In this document: positions 1-8,193 of the stretch, one piece after another | How the letters are laid out: each line of letters begins with the position of its first letter | Position numbering within the stretch: position 1 is the first letter of the stretch | DNA from: Opitutus terrae PB90-1 | GTDB lineage: Bacteria > Verrucomicrobiota > Verrucomicrobiia > Opitutales > Opitutaceae | Length of the DNA: 64,000 nt | Reading direction: 5' to 3' | NCBI RefSeq assembly: GCF_000019965.1 | Contig: NC_010571.1 | Location: forward strand, 5,093,001-5,157,000 | The notes under the pieces: model-generated | The model's database searches: none | Seen by the model: the letters and a program-made list of their open reading frames with translations, nothing else | What the model was told of the DNA's origin: nothing | Program-made: the position numbers and the translations under genes

Positions 1-2065
1 CCCGCGTGAGCAACACCAGCGCCTCGCCTTTCGTCGGATCCGGGATGCTCGTCACGGCGATCCGCGGGCCCTCGTTCTGGTCGATTTTGAATAGCTCCGC
101 GATCTTCTGCTCGATGGTGACGTGCGGCACCATCTCGCCGCCGATTTTCGAAAAACGCGACATGCGACCCTCGATGAACAGGAAGCCGTCCTCATCGAAA
201 CGTCCCAAGTCGCCCGTCACGAACCAGCCGTCCTTGAAGGCCGCGCGGGTCTTTTCCTCGTCGTTGAGGTAGCCGGAGAATACGTTCGCGCCGCGGAACA
301 GCACCATGCCGGTCTCCGTCACGGCCAGCTCGCGTCCGGTGTCGGGATCGACGACGCGTGCCGTCATCCCCGGAAACAGCCGGCCGGTCGAACCCGTGCG
401 CTTGCCATGCTGCGGCGCCGGCGCGGCGGGCTCCAGCGGCGGATCGGGCTGGTTTACGTTCGTCACCGGCGTGGTTTCGGTCAGCCCGTAACCCTGCAGG
501 ATCTCGATGTGGAAGGTCTCGAGGAACGCGCGATAAAGGTCGTCCGGCAGTTTCTCCGCGCCGGTCACGACGATGTCGAGTGACTTGAGCTCGCTCGGCT
601 GGGCCTTCTTCAGAATCGGCCGGATAAACGTCGGCGCGCCCACAAGCACGGTTACCTGCTCGTCGCGAATCGCATCGACGATCTTGCGCGTGTCGAGCGG
701 GCTGGGCACGGTCACCACGCGGCAGCGGCGCAACATCGGGAACCACAGCGTGACGGTGAACCCGAAGCTGTGAAACAGCGGCAGGCAGCCCATGAGCGAG
801 CACACCGGCGGGAGGATTGGCAGCGACGCGATCTGCGAGCAGTTGGCCAGGATGTTGCGGTGGGTGAGCATCACGCCCTTCGGTTCGCCCGCGCTCCCGC
901 TGGTGAACAGCAGACCCACCTCCTCGCGATCACCGATGTGCGGGATTCCAAGCAGCGTGGCGACCCACTGGTTCGGCAGCAGCCAGGCGGCGGCGAGCCA
1001 CGGCAAAATCCGCTTTTTCCCGCACGCGGCGATCTCCCTGGTGATATCCAGCGTGCGCTCCGGCCAGGGGAAACTCGGGATTTTCGCGCGCATCGCCTCG
1101 GCCGAGATCACCGTGCGCACGTCCGCCATGCGGATGCACGCAACGGACGAGATGCTGCCGAGCGTGAAATTCAGGTTCACCGGCACCTTGCCCGCGCAGA
1201 TCACCGCGAGGTTCGCGATGAAGGCGCCCGCGCCCGGCGGCAGGACGATGCCGACGCGTTTTTCCGGAATCGTCACCTTGATGCGGCGGGACAACGCCGC
1301 CGCCACGGCGAGCAGGGTCGCCGCCTTGAACGGCTTCCGTTCGGTCGTGCGATCGATCACGAGGACGTGGCCCGGCCGCTTGGCCAGTGACTGCACACAC
1401 TCACGCGCCAGGTTCCTTCGCAGCACCGGCCGTTGATCGAAGGCGATCGCACCCTGGTCGAGCATCGCCTTCCGCGCAACCGCGATGCTGGCCTGTTCGG
1501 AGGGGATCGGGGCGCCGAAGGCGACGAACACCGGCGTGGGCTTCAGCCGCGGGGATTTCCAGAGATACTTGTTACCCGCAAAGGAAAACACCGAGCCCCA
1601 CGCGCCGTCGATGCCGGCGGGAATCACCGGCACGCCCGCGTGGCGCGCCATCACCGAAAAGCCGCGCTTGATCTCCATCAGCTGTCCGGTGCGCGAGATG
1701 TGACCTTCGGGGAAAACGCCCACCAACTCGCCCGCTTTCAGGCAGCGGATAGCCTGCTTCATCCCGTCGATCGGATGGCGCGACGCGATCAGGATCGCGC
1801 CGCTGTGGCGCAGGAAAAAATCGAGCAGCCAAGGCATCCCCGGTTCGCGGAATCCGACAAACCGGATTCGGCGGGGCGATGCCATCTGCAACACCACGCA
1901 ATCGACGTACGACAGGTGATTGGCGATCAGCAGCGCGCCCCCCGTCGGCGGGATGTGCTCGGTGCCGCTGGCGCCGACGCGATAAAGCACGCGGGCCGCG
2001 ACCGCAGCCACCAGTTCGAGCCAATAAGGAAGATAAGAGCGCCGACGAAGGATCGGGGTAGACAT
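1..2065 (-). CDS. aas: Bifunctional acyltransferase / acyl-[ACP] synthetase (Aas-like), 3' end cut by window
   Basis: The minus-strand frame stays open from an ATG at 2065 to the window edge, giving about 688 residues without a stop, so the C-terminus is missing. The N-terminal part is a PlsC-type acyltransferase: NHLSYVD is the NHxxxxD catalytic motif and FPEGHIS the second block. The C-terminal part is an AMP-forming synthetase with LLFTSGSAGEPKGVMLTH (P-loop) and GYGLTETTP. By family, Aas reacylates lysophospholipids and activates fatty acids at the inner membrane. The E. coli protein is about 720 residues, so only a short tail should be missing. It is not coupled to the TOPRIM gene upstream (37-bp gap). 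Function is inferred from domain order. Confidence 0.85.
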   Translation of the reverse strand, partial: MSTPILRRRSYLPYWLELVAAVAARVLYRVGASGTEHIPPTGGALLIANHLSYVDCVVLQMASPRRIRFVGFREPGMPWLLDFFLRHSGAILIASRHPIDGMKQAIRCLKAGELVGVFPEGHISRTGQLMEIKRGFSVMARHAGVPVIPAGIDGAWGSVFSFAGNKYLWKSPRLKPTPVFVAFGAPIPSEQASIAVARKAMLDQGAIAFDQRPVLRRNLARECVQSLAKRPGHVLVIDRTTERKPFKAATLLAVAAALSRRIKVTIPEKRVGIVLPPGAGAFIANLAVICAGKVPVNLNFTLGSISSVACIRMADVRTVISAEAMRAKIPSFPWPERTLDITREIAACGKKRILPWLAAAWLLPNQWVATLLGIPHIGDREEVGLLFTSGSAGEPKGVMLTHRNILANCSQIASLPILPPVCSLMGCLPLFHSFGFTVTLWFPMLRRCRVVTVPSPLDTRKIVDAIRDEQVTVLVGAPTFIRPILKKAQPSELKSLDIVVTGAEKLPDDLYRAFLETFHIEILQGYGLTETTPVTNVNQPDPPLEPAAPAPQHGKRTGSTGRLFPGMTARVVDPDTGRELAVTETGMVLFRGANVFSGYLNDEEKTRAAFKDGWFVTGDLGRFDEDGFLFIEGRMSRFSKIGGEMVPHVTIEQKIAELFKIDQNEGPRIAVTSIPDPTKGEALVLLTR

Positions 2066-2102
2066 GGACGCGGGACTAATGCCGCGCAGCGTCAGCATTA
2101 TT

Positions 2103-2771
2103 TCAAAGCATTTTTTCCGCCGCGGGTACGGCGAGGGGATTCTTCCACCGACGCAAATCGCGCGCGAGTTCGCCGAAACCGCCGGGAAAATCCGCCTCGA
2201 GCCGCCGTGAATCGCCGGCGTGCCGTCGCACTTCCTCCAGCGCGCGTTGCATCTCGAACGGCAGGCTCGGCCGGTCCGTGCCGTAGACGCGCCACTTCAA
2301 CTCCCGCCGCGTATACGGTGGGTGCCCGCTCTCCTGTCCCGCGAGCCAGGCGGCTTCGTTGACCGAATCATCGCGTCCGCACAGATACCACGCCTCGATC
2401 GCCGGCACCGCCACGCCGATGCCGCGCAGCACGCGCGTGCGCCCGTGGGCCGGAGGGAGCTTCTTCGTCGTGCGCCGAAATACGGCCCGGATCTGACACA
2501 TCCGGCAGAGTGGATGGTGATAGTTGGGCACCTCGTGCTCCGCGGTGTGCACGACGGAGTCATCCGCGTCGACCACCACGACAAGCCCGTCGGCCGAAGT
2601 GTTGAAATGCAGATGTCGGATCACCGCCGGCAGCACTTGCACGACGTTGGGCCAGCCCCGCGCGCGCAGTCCGGCCTGGGTTGGCTGCAATGGTTCGCGC
2701 AAGACGCCCTCGACCAGCACGCGAATCGCCGCTTCATCCGCCGGCGACTCGCTTAGAATCGCGACGTTCAT
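2103..2771 (-). CDS. TOPRIM-fold (DUF4276-like) protein, partner of the adjacent ATPase
   Basis: The product has 222 residues starting MNVAILSES; the longer reading frame upstream runs through a hairpin repeat and was not used. TOPRIM-like marks are an early acidic residue in ILSESPADEAAI, a DxD after a hydrophobic strand (LVVVVDADDS) and the AIEAWYLCG block typical of DUF4276/OLD-type nuclease domains. A cysteine pair in PLCRMCQIR may bind metal. It lies 160 bp downstream of an AAA_21-type ATPase on the same strand. Such ATPase + TOPRIM pairs are known in phage-defence loci (OLD, PARIS and Rlo-like groups), where the TOPRIM subunit is the nuclease effector. The role here is inference; which named system, if any, it belongs to cannot be settled by eye. 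Confidence 0.65.
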   Translation of the reverse strand: MNVAILSESPADEAAIRVLVEGVLREPLQPTQAGLRARGWPNVVQVLPAVIRHLHFNTSADGLVVVVDADDSVVHTAEHEVPNYHHPLCRMCQIRAVFRRTTKKLPPAHGRTRVLRGIGVAVPAIEAWYLCGRDDSVNEAAWLAGQESGHPPYTRRELKWRVYGTDRPSLPFEMQRALEEVRRHAGDSRRLEADFPGGFGELARDLRRWKNPLAVPAAEKML

Positions 2772-2827
2772 GAGCCCGCTTCCCGCTGGCAGAGCGCGAC
2801 CGCTGGGCGCGCCGGGCATGCGATGAT

Positions 2828-2926
2828 TCGTTCTCGTTCCTCGTTCTCTTTCTCGTCCTCCCTCCCCGCGCCCATCGGGTGTGAGCGCTTGCCTAGCAGA
2901 GAGAACGAGAAAGAGAACGAGAACGA
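2828..2926. repeat. Intergenic hairpin of GTTCTC words
   Basis: The left arm (2828-2856) is made of GTTCTC/CTCGTT words and the right arm (2898-2926) is its near-exact reverse complement (GAGAACGAGAAAGAGAACG). About 40 bp separate the arms. It sits between the ATPase and TOPRIM genes and could act as a transcript hairpin between them. Confidence 0.75.
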
Positions 2927-2931
2927 TGGGG

Positions 2932-3942
2932 TCATGATTCCTGCGGGGAATTCCTCTCCTCCGGCACCCCGCCCAAGATGCCGCTGAACCAGATATCGCC
3001 GAGCGAGCCTTCCTCGAGCAGTTGATCCAGATCGGACCGGTCGGACAACCGCTCGAAGTGCGCCTCGCGGCCATGCTTCTGCGTAATCACCACGTCCTCC
3101 GGATGCTCGCGAAAGAGATCGAGCAGATACGGCGAGTGCGTCGTCGCGACGACCTGCACCGCCGGGCGCTTCAATCCAACCGATTCCGGATAAGCGAGCC
3201 GATAGAGCGCATCGCGCAATTCCCGCAGTGTCCGTGGATGCACGCCGTGATCGAGTTCCTCCAGGCAGACGACGCTCGGCGGCTGCGGCATCGACGCGAG
3301 CGCGAGCACCGCAAGGGTGTGCAGCGTGCCCTGCGAAAGATCCTCGCCGCTCACCACGCCCACTTCGCCAAGCAAGGTGAACGCCAGCGCCACGTGATGG
3401 CCGGGGCGCGACTGCAGTTCGAACTTCGTGTATTCGGGAAACAGCCGGAGCGCTTCGGCCACAAACGCGTCGTAAGCGGCGCGCGCGGTCTCGCGCCAAT
3501 CCGCGAGCACCGCGGCGAGGTTCGCGCCATCCGCCGCCAACTCGGCACCGGGTTGCAGCGGCGTCGGCGAGGCCATTGCTTCCGGATCGAAGGCAAACGA
3601 GCGGATCCGCTCAATCTCCGCCTTCAGCGCCGGCCAGTCCGGCGCGTCGGGCGGCGTGAGGTGGATGGCATCGCAGCGGTTCGAGTCGACACAGGCGAGG
3701 CGGACCTGGAGTCGCTCGAACGGCGCGGTGAACTGAAACACCATGCTCGGGCCGTCTTCGGTCACGTGAGCCGTGATAGGATCCATCGGCTCGAGCTGGG
3801 ACAGCGTGCGCAGGTGCTGCAGCGCCTCGATGAGGCTGGTCTTCCCACTGCCATTCGGGCCCAGCACCAAGTTGAACGGCGTGAGCCGTACCTGCGCGTT
3901 GCGCAGCGCCTTGAACCTGCGAAATGCCACCGACGCGATCAC
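2932..3942 (-). CDS. AAA (ABC/SMC-like) ATPase, defence-type
   Basis: With a GTG start at 3942 the product has 336 residues beginning VIASVAFRRFKALRN, the usual N-terminal strand of AAA_21/AAA_15 ATPases. Motifs are Walker A GPNGSGKTSL, signature-like LSQGTLHTLAV, Walker B SVVCLEELDHG, and an H-switch VATTHSPYLLDLF near the C-terminus. The frame stays open to an ATG at 4086, but that ATG lies inside the terminal repeat of the neighbouring insertion sequence, so the extra 48 residues are probably not native. The downstream gene encodes a TOPRIM protein. ATP-driven sensing or gating of a TOPRIM nuclease is the expected role by family. The IS insertion directly upstream may have removed or replaced the promoter. 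Confidence 0.7.
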   Translation of the reverse strand: MIASVAFRRFKALRNAQVRLTPFNLVLGPNGSGKTSLIEALQHLRTLSQLEPMDPITAHVTEDGPSMVFQFTAPFERLQVRLACVDSNRCDAIHLTPPDAPDWPALKAEIERIRSFAFDPEAMASPTPLQPGAELAADGANLAAVLADWRETARAAYDAFVAEALRLFPEYTKFELQSRPGHHVALAFTLLGEVGVVSGEDLSQGTLHTLAVLALASMPQPPSVVCLEELDHGVHPRTLRELRDALYRLAYPESVGLKRPAVQVVATTHSPYLLDLFREHPEDVVITQKHGREAHFERLSDRSDLDQLLEEGSLGDIWFSGILGGVPEERNSPQES

Positions 3943-4056
3943 GTCGCGAGCGTGTGCGCGCCGCGCTCCGAATGCAACCCCGCCGGGCCGGCTTTGCCGT
4001 CCCGGGAAAGCGGCGACCGAATACGCGTGCGTGGGAGCGCGGGCGTCCTGGCACAG

Positions 4057-4080
4057 TGCCACATATTCGTTTACACTTAG
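4057..4080 (+). repeat. Degenerate tandem copy of the IS left end
   Basis: This 24-bp stretch starts TGCCACATATTCG and continues TTTACACTTAG. It aligns with the first 24 bp of the IS left terminus at 4081-4104, immediately downstream in direct orientation. It may be an extra transposase binding site or the remnant of another IS end. Confidence 0.6.
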
Positions 4081-4115
4081 TGCCATAAATCCGCTGACAC
4101 TTTTTCTGGGGTGCG

Positions 4116-5279
4116 ATGCCCTGGAAGATCAAAACGGCGGAGCAGCAGCGTCAGGCTCTCGCTCGGGAGATGACGCGAGGCACGGTGTCGGTGACCGCGT
4201 TGTGCGCGCGGTTTGGCGTGAGCCGCACGACCGCTTACAAGTGGGCGGCGAGGTATGTGGCTCAGGGGGTAAACGGGCTGGTTGCGCGACAACCGGGCCG
4301 CCCCAAACAGGTGAGCCAGGCGTTGGCGCGGTGGCACGCGCGCGTGTTGCTCGCGCGTCAGGCGCGGCCCAGTTGGGGTGCGCCCAAGTTGCGGTGGTGG
4401 CTCGAGCGGACGCATCCCGGCGAGCGAGTGCCGTGTAGCCGGACGCTCCACCGGTGGCTGGTAGCCGCCGGTCGCGTGCACCAGCGACGTCGCAAGCTTA
4501 GAGCCGGACCGGGGCGGCCCGCCACCGTGCTCGCCGAGCGAGTGAACGCGGTCTGGACCGCGGACTTCAAGGGAGACTTTTACACCAAAGACGGAGCGTG
4601 GATCTTGGCTTTAACGGTGCGCGATCTGTACAGCCGCTTCATGCTTACGGCCCATCCCGTGCCCCGGCAGAGCGAGCCGGTGGTCCGCCGCGTGTTCGCG
4701 CGGCTGTTCCGCCGCTTCGGCGTGCCGCAGGCGATTCGGGTTGACCGCGGCACGCCGTTTTGCGGCAGCGGGCCGTATGGCCTGACCGCGCTGAGCCTAT
4801 GGTGGCAGCGGCTGGGCATCGAAGTGCAGTTTGTCAGCCGCAAACGCCGCCTCGACAACAACGCTCACGAGCAGATGCACCGCATGCTCAAGGCCGAGGC
4901 CGCCACGCCCGTGTCCCGCTCCTACGGCGCGCAAGTCCGACGCCTGCAGCGCTGGTGCGGCCGGTACAACCACGACCGTCCGCATGAGGGTTTGGCCGGA
5001 CGCACTCCGGCCAGCCTCTACCGCCCGAGCACCCGGCTGCTGCCCCGACTCGTGCCGCCACAGTACCCGCTCGGCTGCGTCACTCGCCGGGTCAGGCCTC
5101 ACGGCTACGTGAAGCTGGACGGCAGCCATCGCCACATCGGTCGGGCCTTCGTTGGCCTGACCGTGGCGTTCACCCCTTACCGGCAGCTTTACCGCGTACA
5201 CTTCGATTCCCTCCTGCTGGGCACGATCGACCCGCGGCTAACCAGATCCGGCCTCGTCCCCGTTCGTAGGTTCAGGTGA
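4116..5279 (+). CDS. IS481-family DDE transposase
   Basis: The product has 387 residues and starts 10 bp inside the left terminal repeat. The N-terminus is a helix-turn-helix (VTALCARFGVSRTTAYKW, residues 27-43). The integrase core follows, with acidic residues at D150 (VWTADFKGDF), D210 (IRVDRGTPF) and E252 (DNNAHEQMHRML). The HEQMHR context is characteristic of IS481. The reading frame is intact, so the element may be active. A perfect 11-bp-stem hairpin overlaps its stop codon. Confidence 0.92.
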   Translation: MPWKIKTAEQQRQALAREMTRGTVSVTALCARFGVSRTTAYKWAARYVAQGVNGLVARQPGRPKQVSQALARWHARVLLARQARPSWGAPKLRWWLERTHPGERVPCSRTLHRWLVAAGRVHQRRRKLRAGPGRPATVLAERVNAVWTADFKGDFYTKDGAWILALTVRDLYSRFMLTAHPVPRQSEPVVRRVFARLFRRFGVPQAIRVDRGTPFCGSGPYGLTALSLWWQRLGIEVQFVSRKRRLDNNAHEQMHRMLKAEAATPVSRSYGAQVRRLQRWCGRYNHDRPHEGLAGRTPASLYRPSTRLLPRLVPPQYPLGCVTRRVRPHGYVKLDGSHRHIGRAFVGLTVAFTPYRQLYRVHFDSLLLGTIDPRLTRSGLVPVRRFR

Positions 5280-5302
5280 GGGAGGGGCTGCGCCCCTCCC
5301 TC
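5278..5302 (+). terminator. Hairpin at the end of the transposase gene
   Basis: A perfect inverted repeat (GAGGGAGGGGC, 3-nt loop, GCCCCTCCCTC) begins inside the transposase stop codon. There is no T-tract after it, so it could be a weak or factor-assisted terminator, or it could shield the gene from read-through. Confidence 0.45.
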
Positions 5303-5480
5303 AACCCTCCCCAAGCCTCATGGCTTCCTCTTCAAGACAAACGAACCCGGCTTGGTGCGAAAAAGTGTAAGCGGATTTATGTCACTCCACCTCCTGGCCC
5401 GCTTCAATTCAGCAAGAGCGCAACCAGCTGCGTCGCATCCGCCCTCCCCCGGTCTCACCGAGCCGGCTACAGCCGCACGC

Positions 5481-6149
5481 TTACTTGAACGCCTCCAGCT
5501 CCTGCTGGCTCCACTCCTTGCGGACGCCTTCTTTCGCGAGGACGGCAGCCACTTGATCGGCGGAAATCGGCTCGGCCTTGTTGCCCCACTGCTGCCGAAT
5601 ATACGTCAGCACCGCGGCAATCCGGTCGTTGTTCCAGTTGTAGCCTGAACCCGGCACCTTGCCGAACGCCGGCATCGCCGCCGCGCCGTAGGTTTTGCCT
5701 TCGACGACGAGCGGGCCCTTGAGTCCGTAAACCACCACGCGAATCAGCCGTTCGGGGTTGCCGTTCACCCACTCGGAGCCGGCGAGCGGCGGATAGATTC
5801 CTTCCACGCCCATGCCGGTGGCCTGGTGACACGTCGCGCACACCTGGTCGAAATTGCGCTTGCCGAGTACGAGCGGATCCAGCTTCTGCGCCGCGGCGCC
5901 GCCTTTGACCGGCTTCGCCGTTTCGTTGAACACCTCGGCGCTGTACTCGCCGGAGTAATGGTTCAGATAGGTGGCACCGTAGAAGATGAGTCCGCTGAAG
6001 ATGAACAGCAGCGCCAGAGGCATCAGCCGGTAACGGCCACCCTCGCCGCCGGCCTTCTTCGCGGCCGCGGCTTCGTGCGCCTTCAGCAGGCTTTCGTCGC
6101 TGGCACCGGGCTGCTCGAGCCGCGGATCGCTGGGAAATGGATCGCTCAT
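5481..6149 (-). CDS. Membrane-anchored monohaem cytochrome c
   Basis: The product has 222 residues, with an N-terminal cytoplasmic stretch, one membrane segment (about residues 45-62, LMPLALLFIFSGLIFYGA) and a periplasmic class I cytochrome c domain with a CATCH haem site and a likely axial Met in AAMPAFGK. It is the last gene of the ACIII operon, overlapping the upstream CcoO-like gene by 4 bp (ATGA). It could carry electrons from ACIII or the CcoO-like cytochrome to a terminal oxidase, replacing CcoP; that role is inference. Confidence 0.85.
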   Translation of the reverse strand: MSDPFPSDPRLEQPGASDESLLKAHEAAAAKKAGGEGGRYRLMPLALLFIFSGLIFYGATYLNHYSGEYSAEVFNETAKPVKGGAAAQKLDPLVLGKRNFDQVCATCHQATGMGVEGIYPPLAGSEWVNGNPERLIRVVVYGLKGPLVVEGKTYGAAAMPAFGKVPGSGYNWNNDRIAAVLTYIRQQWGNKAEPISADQVAAVLAKEGVRKEWSQQELEAFK

Positions 6150-6790
6150 TGCTTCTCTGGCTCCTTCGGCGCCGCCGGCTCGACCGGCCGGGCTTCGGGG
6201 TACTCGTAGGTTTGCTTGAGGCTCAGGAGATACGCCACCAGCGCGCGCGCGCGGTGGGTCGGCACGACTTCTTGGCCCACCGGCGGCGTGAGGTTGCCGT
6301 ACAGCGGCAACGCGTGATCGGATGGCTGACGATTCGCGATGGAGCGTTGCTCAAACAGGAATTTGTAGGACGGCATCCCGCCGGCACCGGCATAGAGCAG
6401 CTTCAGCAGGTCCTCCTCGTCATAGGGCGCCTTCCGTCCGCCGGCATTGGCGAGATCGGGGCCGACGCGGCTTTCGCCGAGATGCACGCGCGTCTGGTAA
6501 ATATAATCGCGGGCCACGCTCTGGTGTTCGCCCCAGCCGCGCTCCTTGTCGGCGCCGAAACCGGGCCGCCGCACCTGCTGCGTATGGCACACCGCGCAAC
6601 CGAGATCCGCGTAGACCTGCTGGCCTTGCGCGGCGAGGCCCGGTGCGCGCAGCGGAAAGGCCTTGCCCTCGTTCTCGTCGAACAGCGGCGCGAGCCGGGC
6701 AAGTTGCTGGTTCGGCCAGAGCACCACGCCGGCCCATGAGAAGACCAGCGCGGCAAACAAGCCGACAAAGAAGAGCAAACCGTTTCTCAT
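6146..6790 (-). CDS. ccoO: CcoO-like monohaem cytochrome c (cbb3 oxidase subunit II type)
   Basis: The product has 214 residues with an N-terminal anchor helix (LLFFVGLFAALVFSW) and a CAVCHTQQVR haem site. The following block YIYQTRVHLGESRVGPDLANAGGR matches the GPDLxxxGGR segment of CcoO in order and spacing. GGMPSYKFLF holds the likely axial methionine. It overlaps the CcoN-like gene by 4 bp. In ordinary cbb3 oxidases CcoO feeds electrons to CcoN; here the CcoN partner lacks its metal ligands, so the haem of this subunit is probably the only redox centre of the pair. C-terminal charged and Pro-rich tail of about 20 residues. Confidence 0.82.
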   Translation of the reverse strand: MRNGLLFFVGLFAALVFSWAGVVLWPNQQLARLAPLFDENEGKAFPLRAPGLAAQGQQVYADLGCAVCHTQQVRRPGFGADKERGWGEHQSVARDYIYQTRVHLGESRVGPDLANAGGRKAPYDEEDLLKLLYAGAGGMPSYKFLFEQRSIANRQPSDHALPLYGNLTPPVGQEVVPTHRARALVAYLLSLKQTYEYPEARPVEPAAPKEPEKQ

Positions 6791-8193
6791 GATGCTGAAG
6801 CCTCCATGGCGTGCGGCTCACGAATCAATTCGGCCGCCGGCGTCTCCGGCTTCGTCGTCCACAACCGCACGAGGTGCGCCGCCAGCACCAGATTTCCCAC
6901 CAGCAGCAGCGCCTGCCCTGCGGCCGCCACGAGGAGCCACGGACGCGTGTGGGTCGCGATGTCGACCAGCGCCACCGCGGCGTTGTTGAGATCCCGGCCC
7001 TGCACGATGCCCGCCGCGGCCAGGCCGCCCACGAGCGCGATCACCCCGATCACGGCGGCCGCGTAGTGTGCGCGGATCAACGGGGTCGAGACCCACGGCT
7101 GGTTCGCGATTCGCGGGACGAGGAAATAAATCGCGCCCGTCACAATCATCGAAAACGCGCCCAGGAGCGCGAGCTGACTCTGCGCCTGGCTCATCCAGGT
7201 GAATTGGGTGACCTCGGCCACGCTTCGCAGCGACAACACCGCGTCGGCAAATCCACCGAGCACGTAGGCCGCGACGCCGAACGCGACGAACTTCAGCGTA
7301 AAGCCCGAACGCCGGAAGGCGCCGGAGAGGTTGATCGCCACCACCAGGTAATGGAAGGTGAGCACCGCACACGCGACGATGCCGATCGTGGCGATCCACG
7401 CGGGCACCGGCCCGCCGATCAGATGGCGGCCGCCGGTCCACGCGCCGATGACCAGCAGCGTCCAGAAGCCGAGGCCCGCAAAATCGTAGCTGGGAATCGC
7501 GCGACCCGTGATCTTAGGCACCAGATAATACGCCGCGGCCAGCGCCACCGGCGCCATCCAGAGCGTCCAGAGGCTCTGCGCGAACCACGCTTCCGCCACC
7601 GGCTGCAGCACGCCGCGGAGCGGCGCGACCACCAGCATCACGTGGGCCGCGGAGAAGAGCCAGGGGAAGAGAAACAGCGCCGCGACCGCATACCATTGCG
7701 CGGCGAACATCGGCTTGTGCGCGCGTCCCGTCCAGGCGAGCACGCCCGGCACGGCGATGGCCGCAAACGCCGCCAGCAAAAACCACTGCACATAAGCCGG
7801 CATCCGGAGCAGCACGATCGAGGTTCCGTGTCCGCCCGCGATCCCGCCGATGGCGAGGGCGACGCCGAAGTTCCAGAAGAGCGTGCCCACCACCACCCAG
7901 TTCAATGAACGAAGGGGCGCGCCGCTGAGCCGGCCGAGCAGCCAGAGGGCCACGGCGAATCCGGCGTTGCCCGCCCAGCCGTAGACGAGCGCCGTCTCCT
8001 GCATGCCGCGCACGCGGCCGTAAGTCAGCAGCGCGCAGTCGGCCAGCAGCGCCGGGTCGAGCGTCTGCGCGTAGTTCAGCAGCGCGAGCGCCCCGCCCGC
8101 CAGCGCCCAGAGCACGGCGAACGCGAGCAGCAGCGACAGCGGGAACCGCGCGGTCGAGTCGACTTCGCTGATTTCAGTCTGAGCAGAGGTCAT
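6787..8193 (-). CDS. CcoN-like heme-copper oxidase subunit I lacking metal ligands
   Basis: The product is a 468-residue protein with about 12 membrane segments and clear CcoN-like landmarks. GRVRGMQETALVYGWAGNAG (residues 59-78) matches the helix II block where CcoN has LHTNAVIFGFGGN, with Q65 in place of the low-spin haem His. WFAQSLWTLW (203-212) replaces WYGHNAVGFF, with Q206 for a CuB His. WTGGRHLIGG (252-261) replaces WAGPHHLHY: one His is Arg, one is kept. SQAQSQLALLGAF (335-347) replaces GHVHSGALGWVGF, with Q336 and Q338 for the two helix X haem ligands. It therefore cannot bind the usual haems or CuB. The frame is intact and translationally coupled (4-bp overlaps both sides), so it is not a decaying pseudogene. 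A structural, anchoring or ion-channel role next to ACIII is inference. Confidence 0.85.
   Translation of the reverse strand: MTSAQTEISEVDSTARFPLSLLLAFAVLWALAGGALALLNYAQTLDPALLADCALLTYGRVRGMQETALVYGWAGNAGFAVALWLLGRLSGAPLRSLNWVVVGTLFWNFGVALAIGGIAGGHGTSIVLLRMPAYVQWFLLAAFAAIAVPGVLAWTGRAHKPMFAAQWYAVAALFLFPWLFSAAHVMLVVAPLRGVLQPVAEAWFAQSLWTLWMAPVALAAAYYLVPKITGRAIPSYDFAGLGFWTLLVIGAWTGGRHLIGGPVPAWIATIGIVACAVLTFHYLVVAINLSGAFRRSGFTLKFVAFGVAAYVLGGFADAVLSLRSVAEVTQFTWMSQAQSQLALLGAFSMIVTGAIYFLVPRIANQPWVSTPLIRAHYAAAVIGVIALVGGLAAAGIVQGRDLNNAAVALVDIATHTRPWLLVAAAGQALLLVGNLVLAAHLVRLWTTKPETPAAELIREPHAMEASAS

Larger units (their letters stand above)
4081..5384 (+). mobile_element. IS481-family insertion sequence
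   Basis: Imperfect 26-bp terminal inverted repeats lie at 4081-4106 and 5359-5384; both read TG(C/A)CATAAATCCGCT inward and continue (G/T)ACACTTTTTC, with two mismatches. One transposase gene fills the element. No matching target duplication is visible at either end. The left end is preceded by a second, degenerate copy of the same end sequence at 4057-4080, so the true left boundary may be 4057. Confidence 0.85.

Noticed and set aside
3943-4086. ATG at 4086 as start of the AAA ATPase
   Set aside because: It lies inside the IS481 terminal repeat, and the added residues do not look like the family N-terminus.
6787-8193. Pseudogene of ccoN
   Set aside because: The frame is full length, membrane helices are intact and the start and stop overlap neighbours; only ligand residues are changed.
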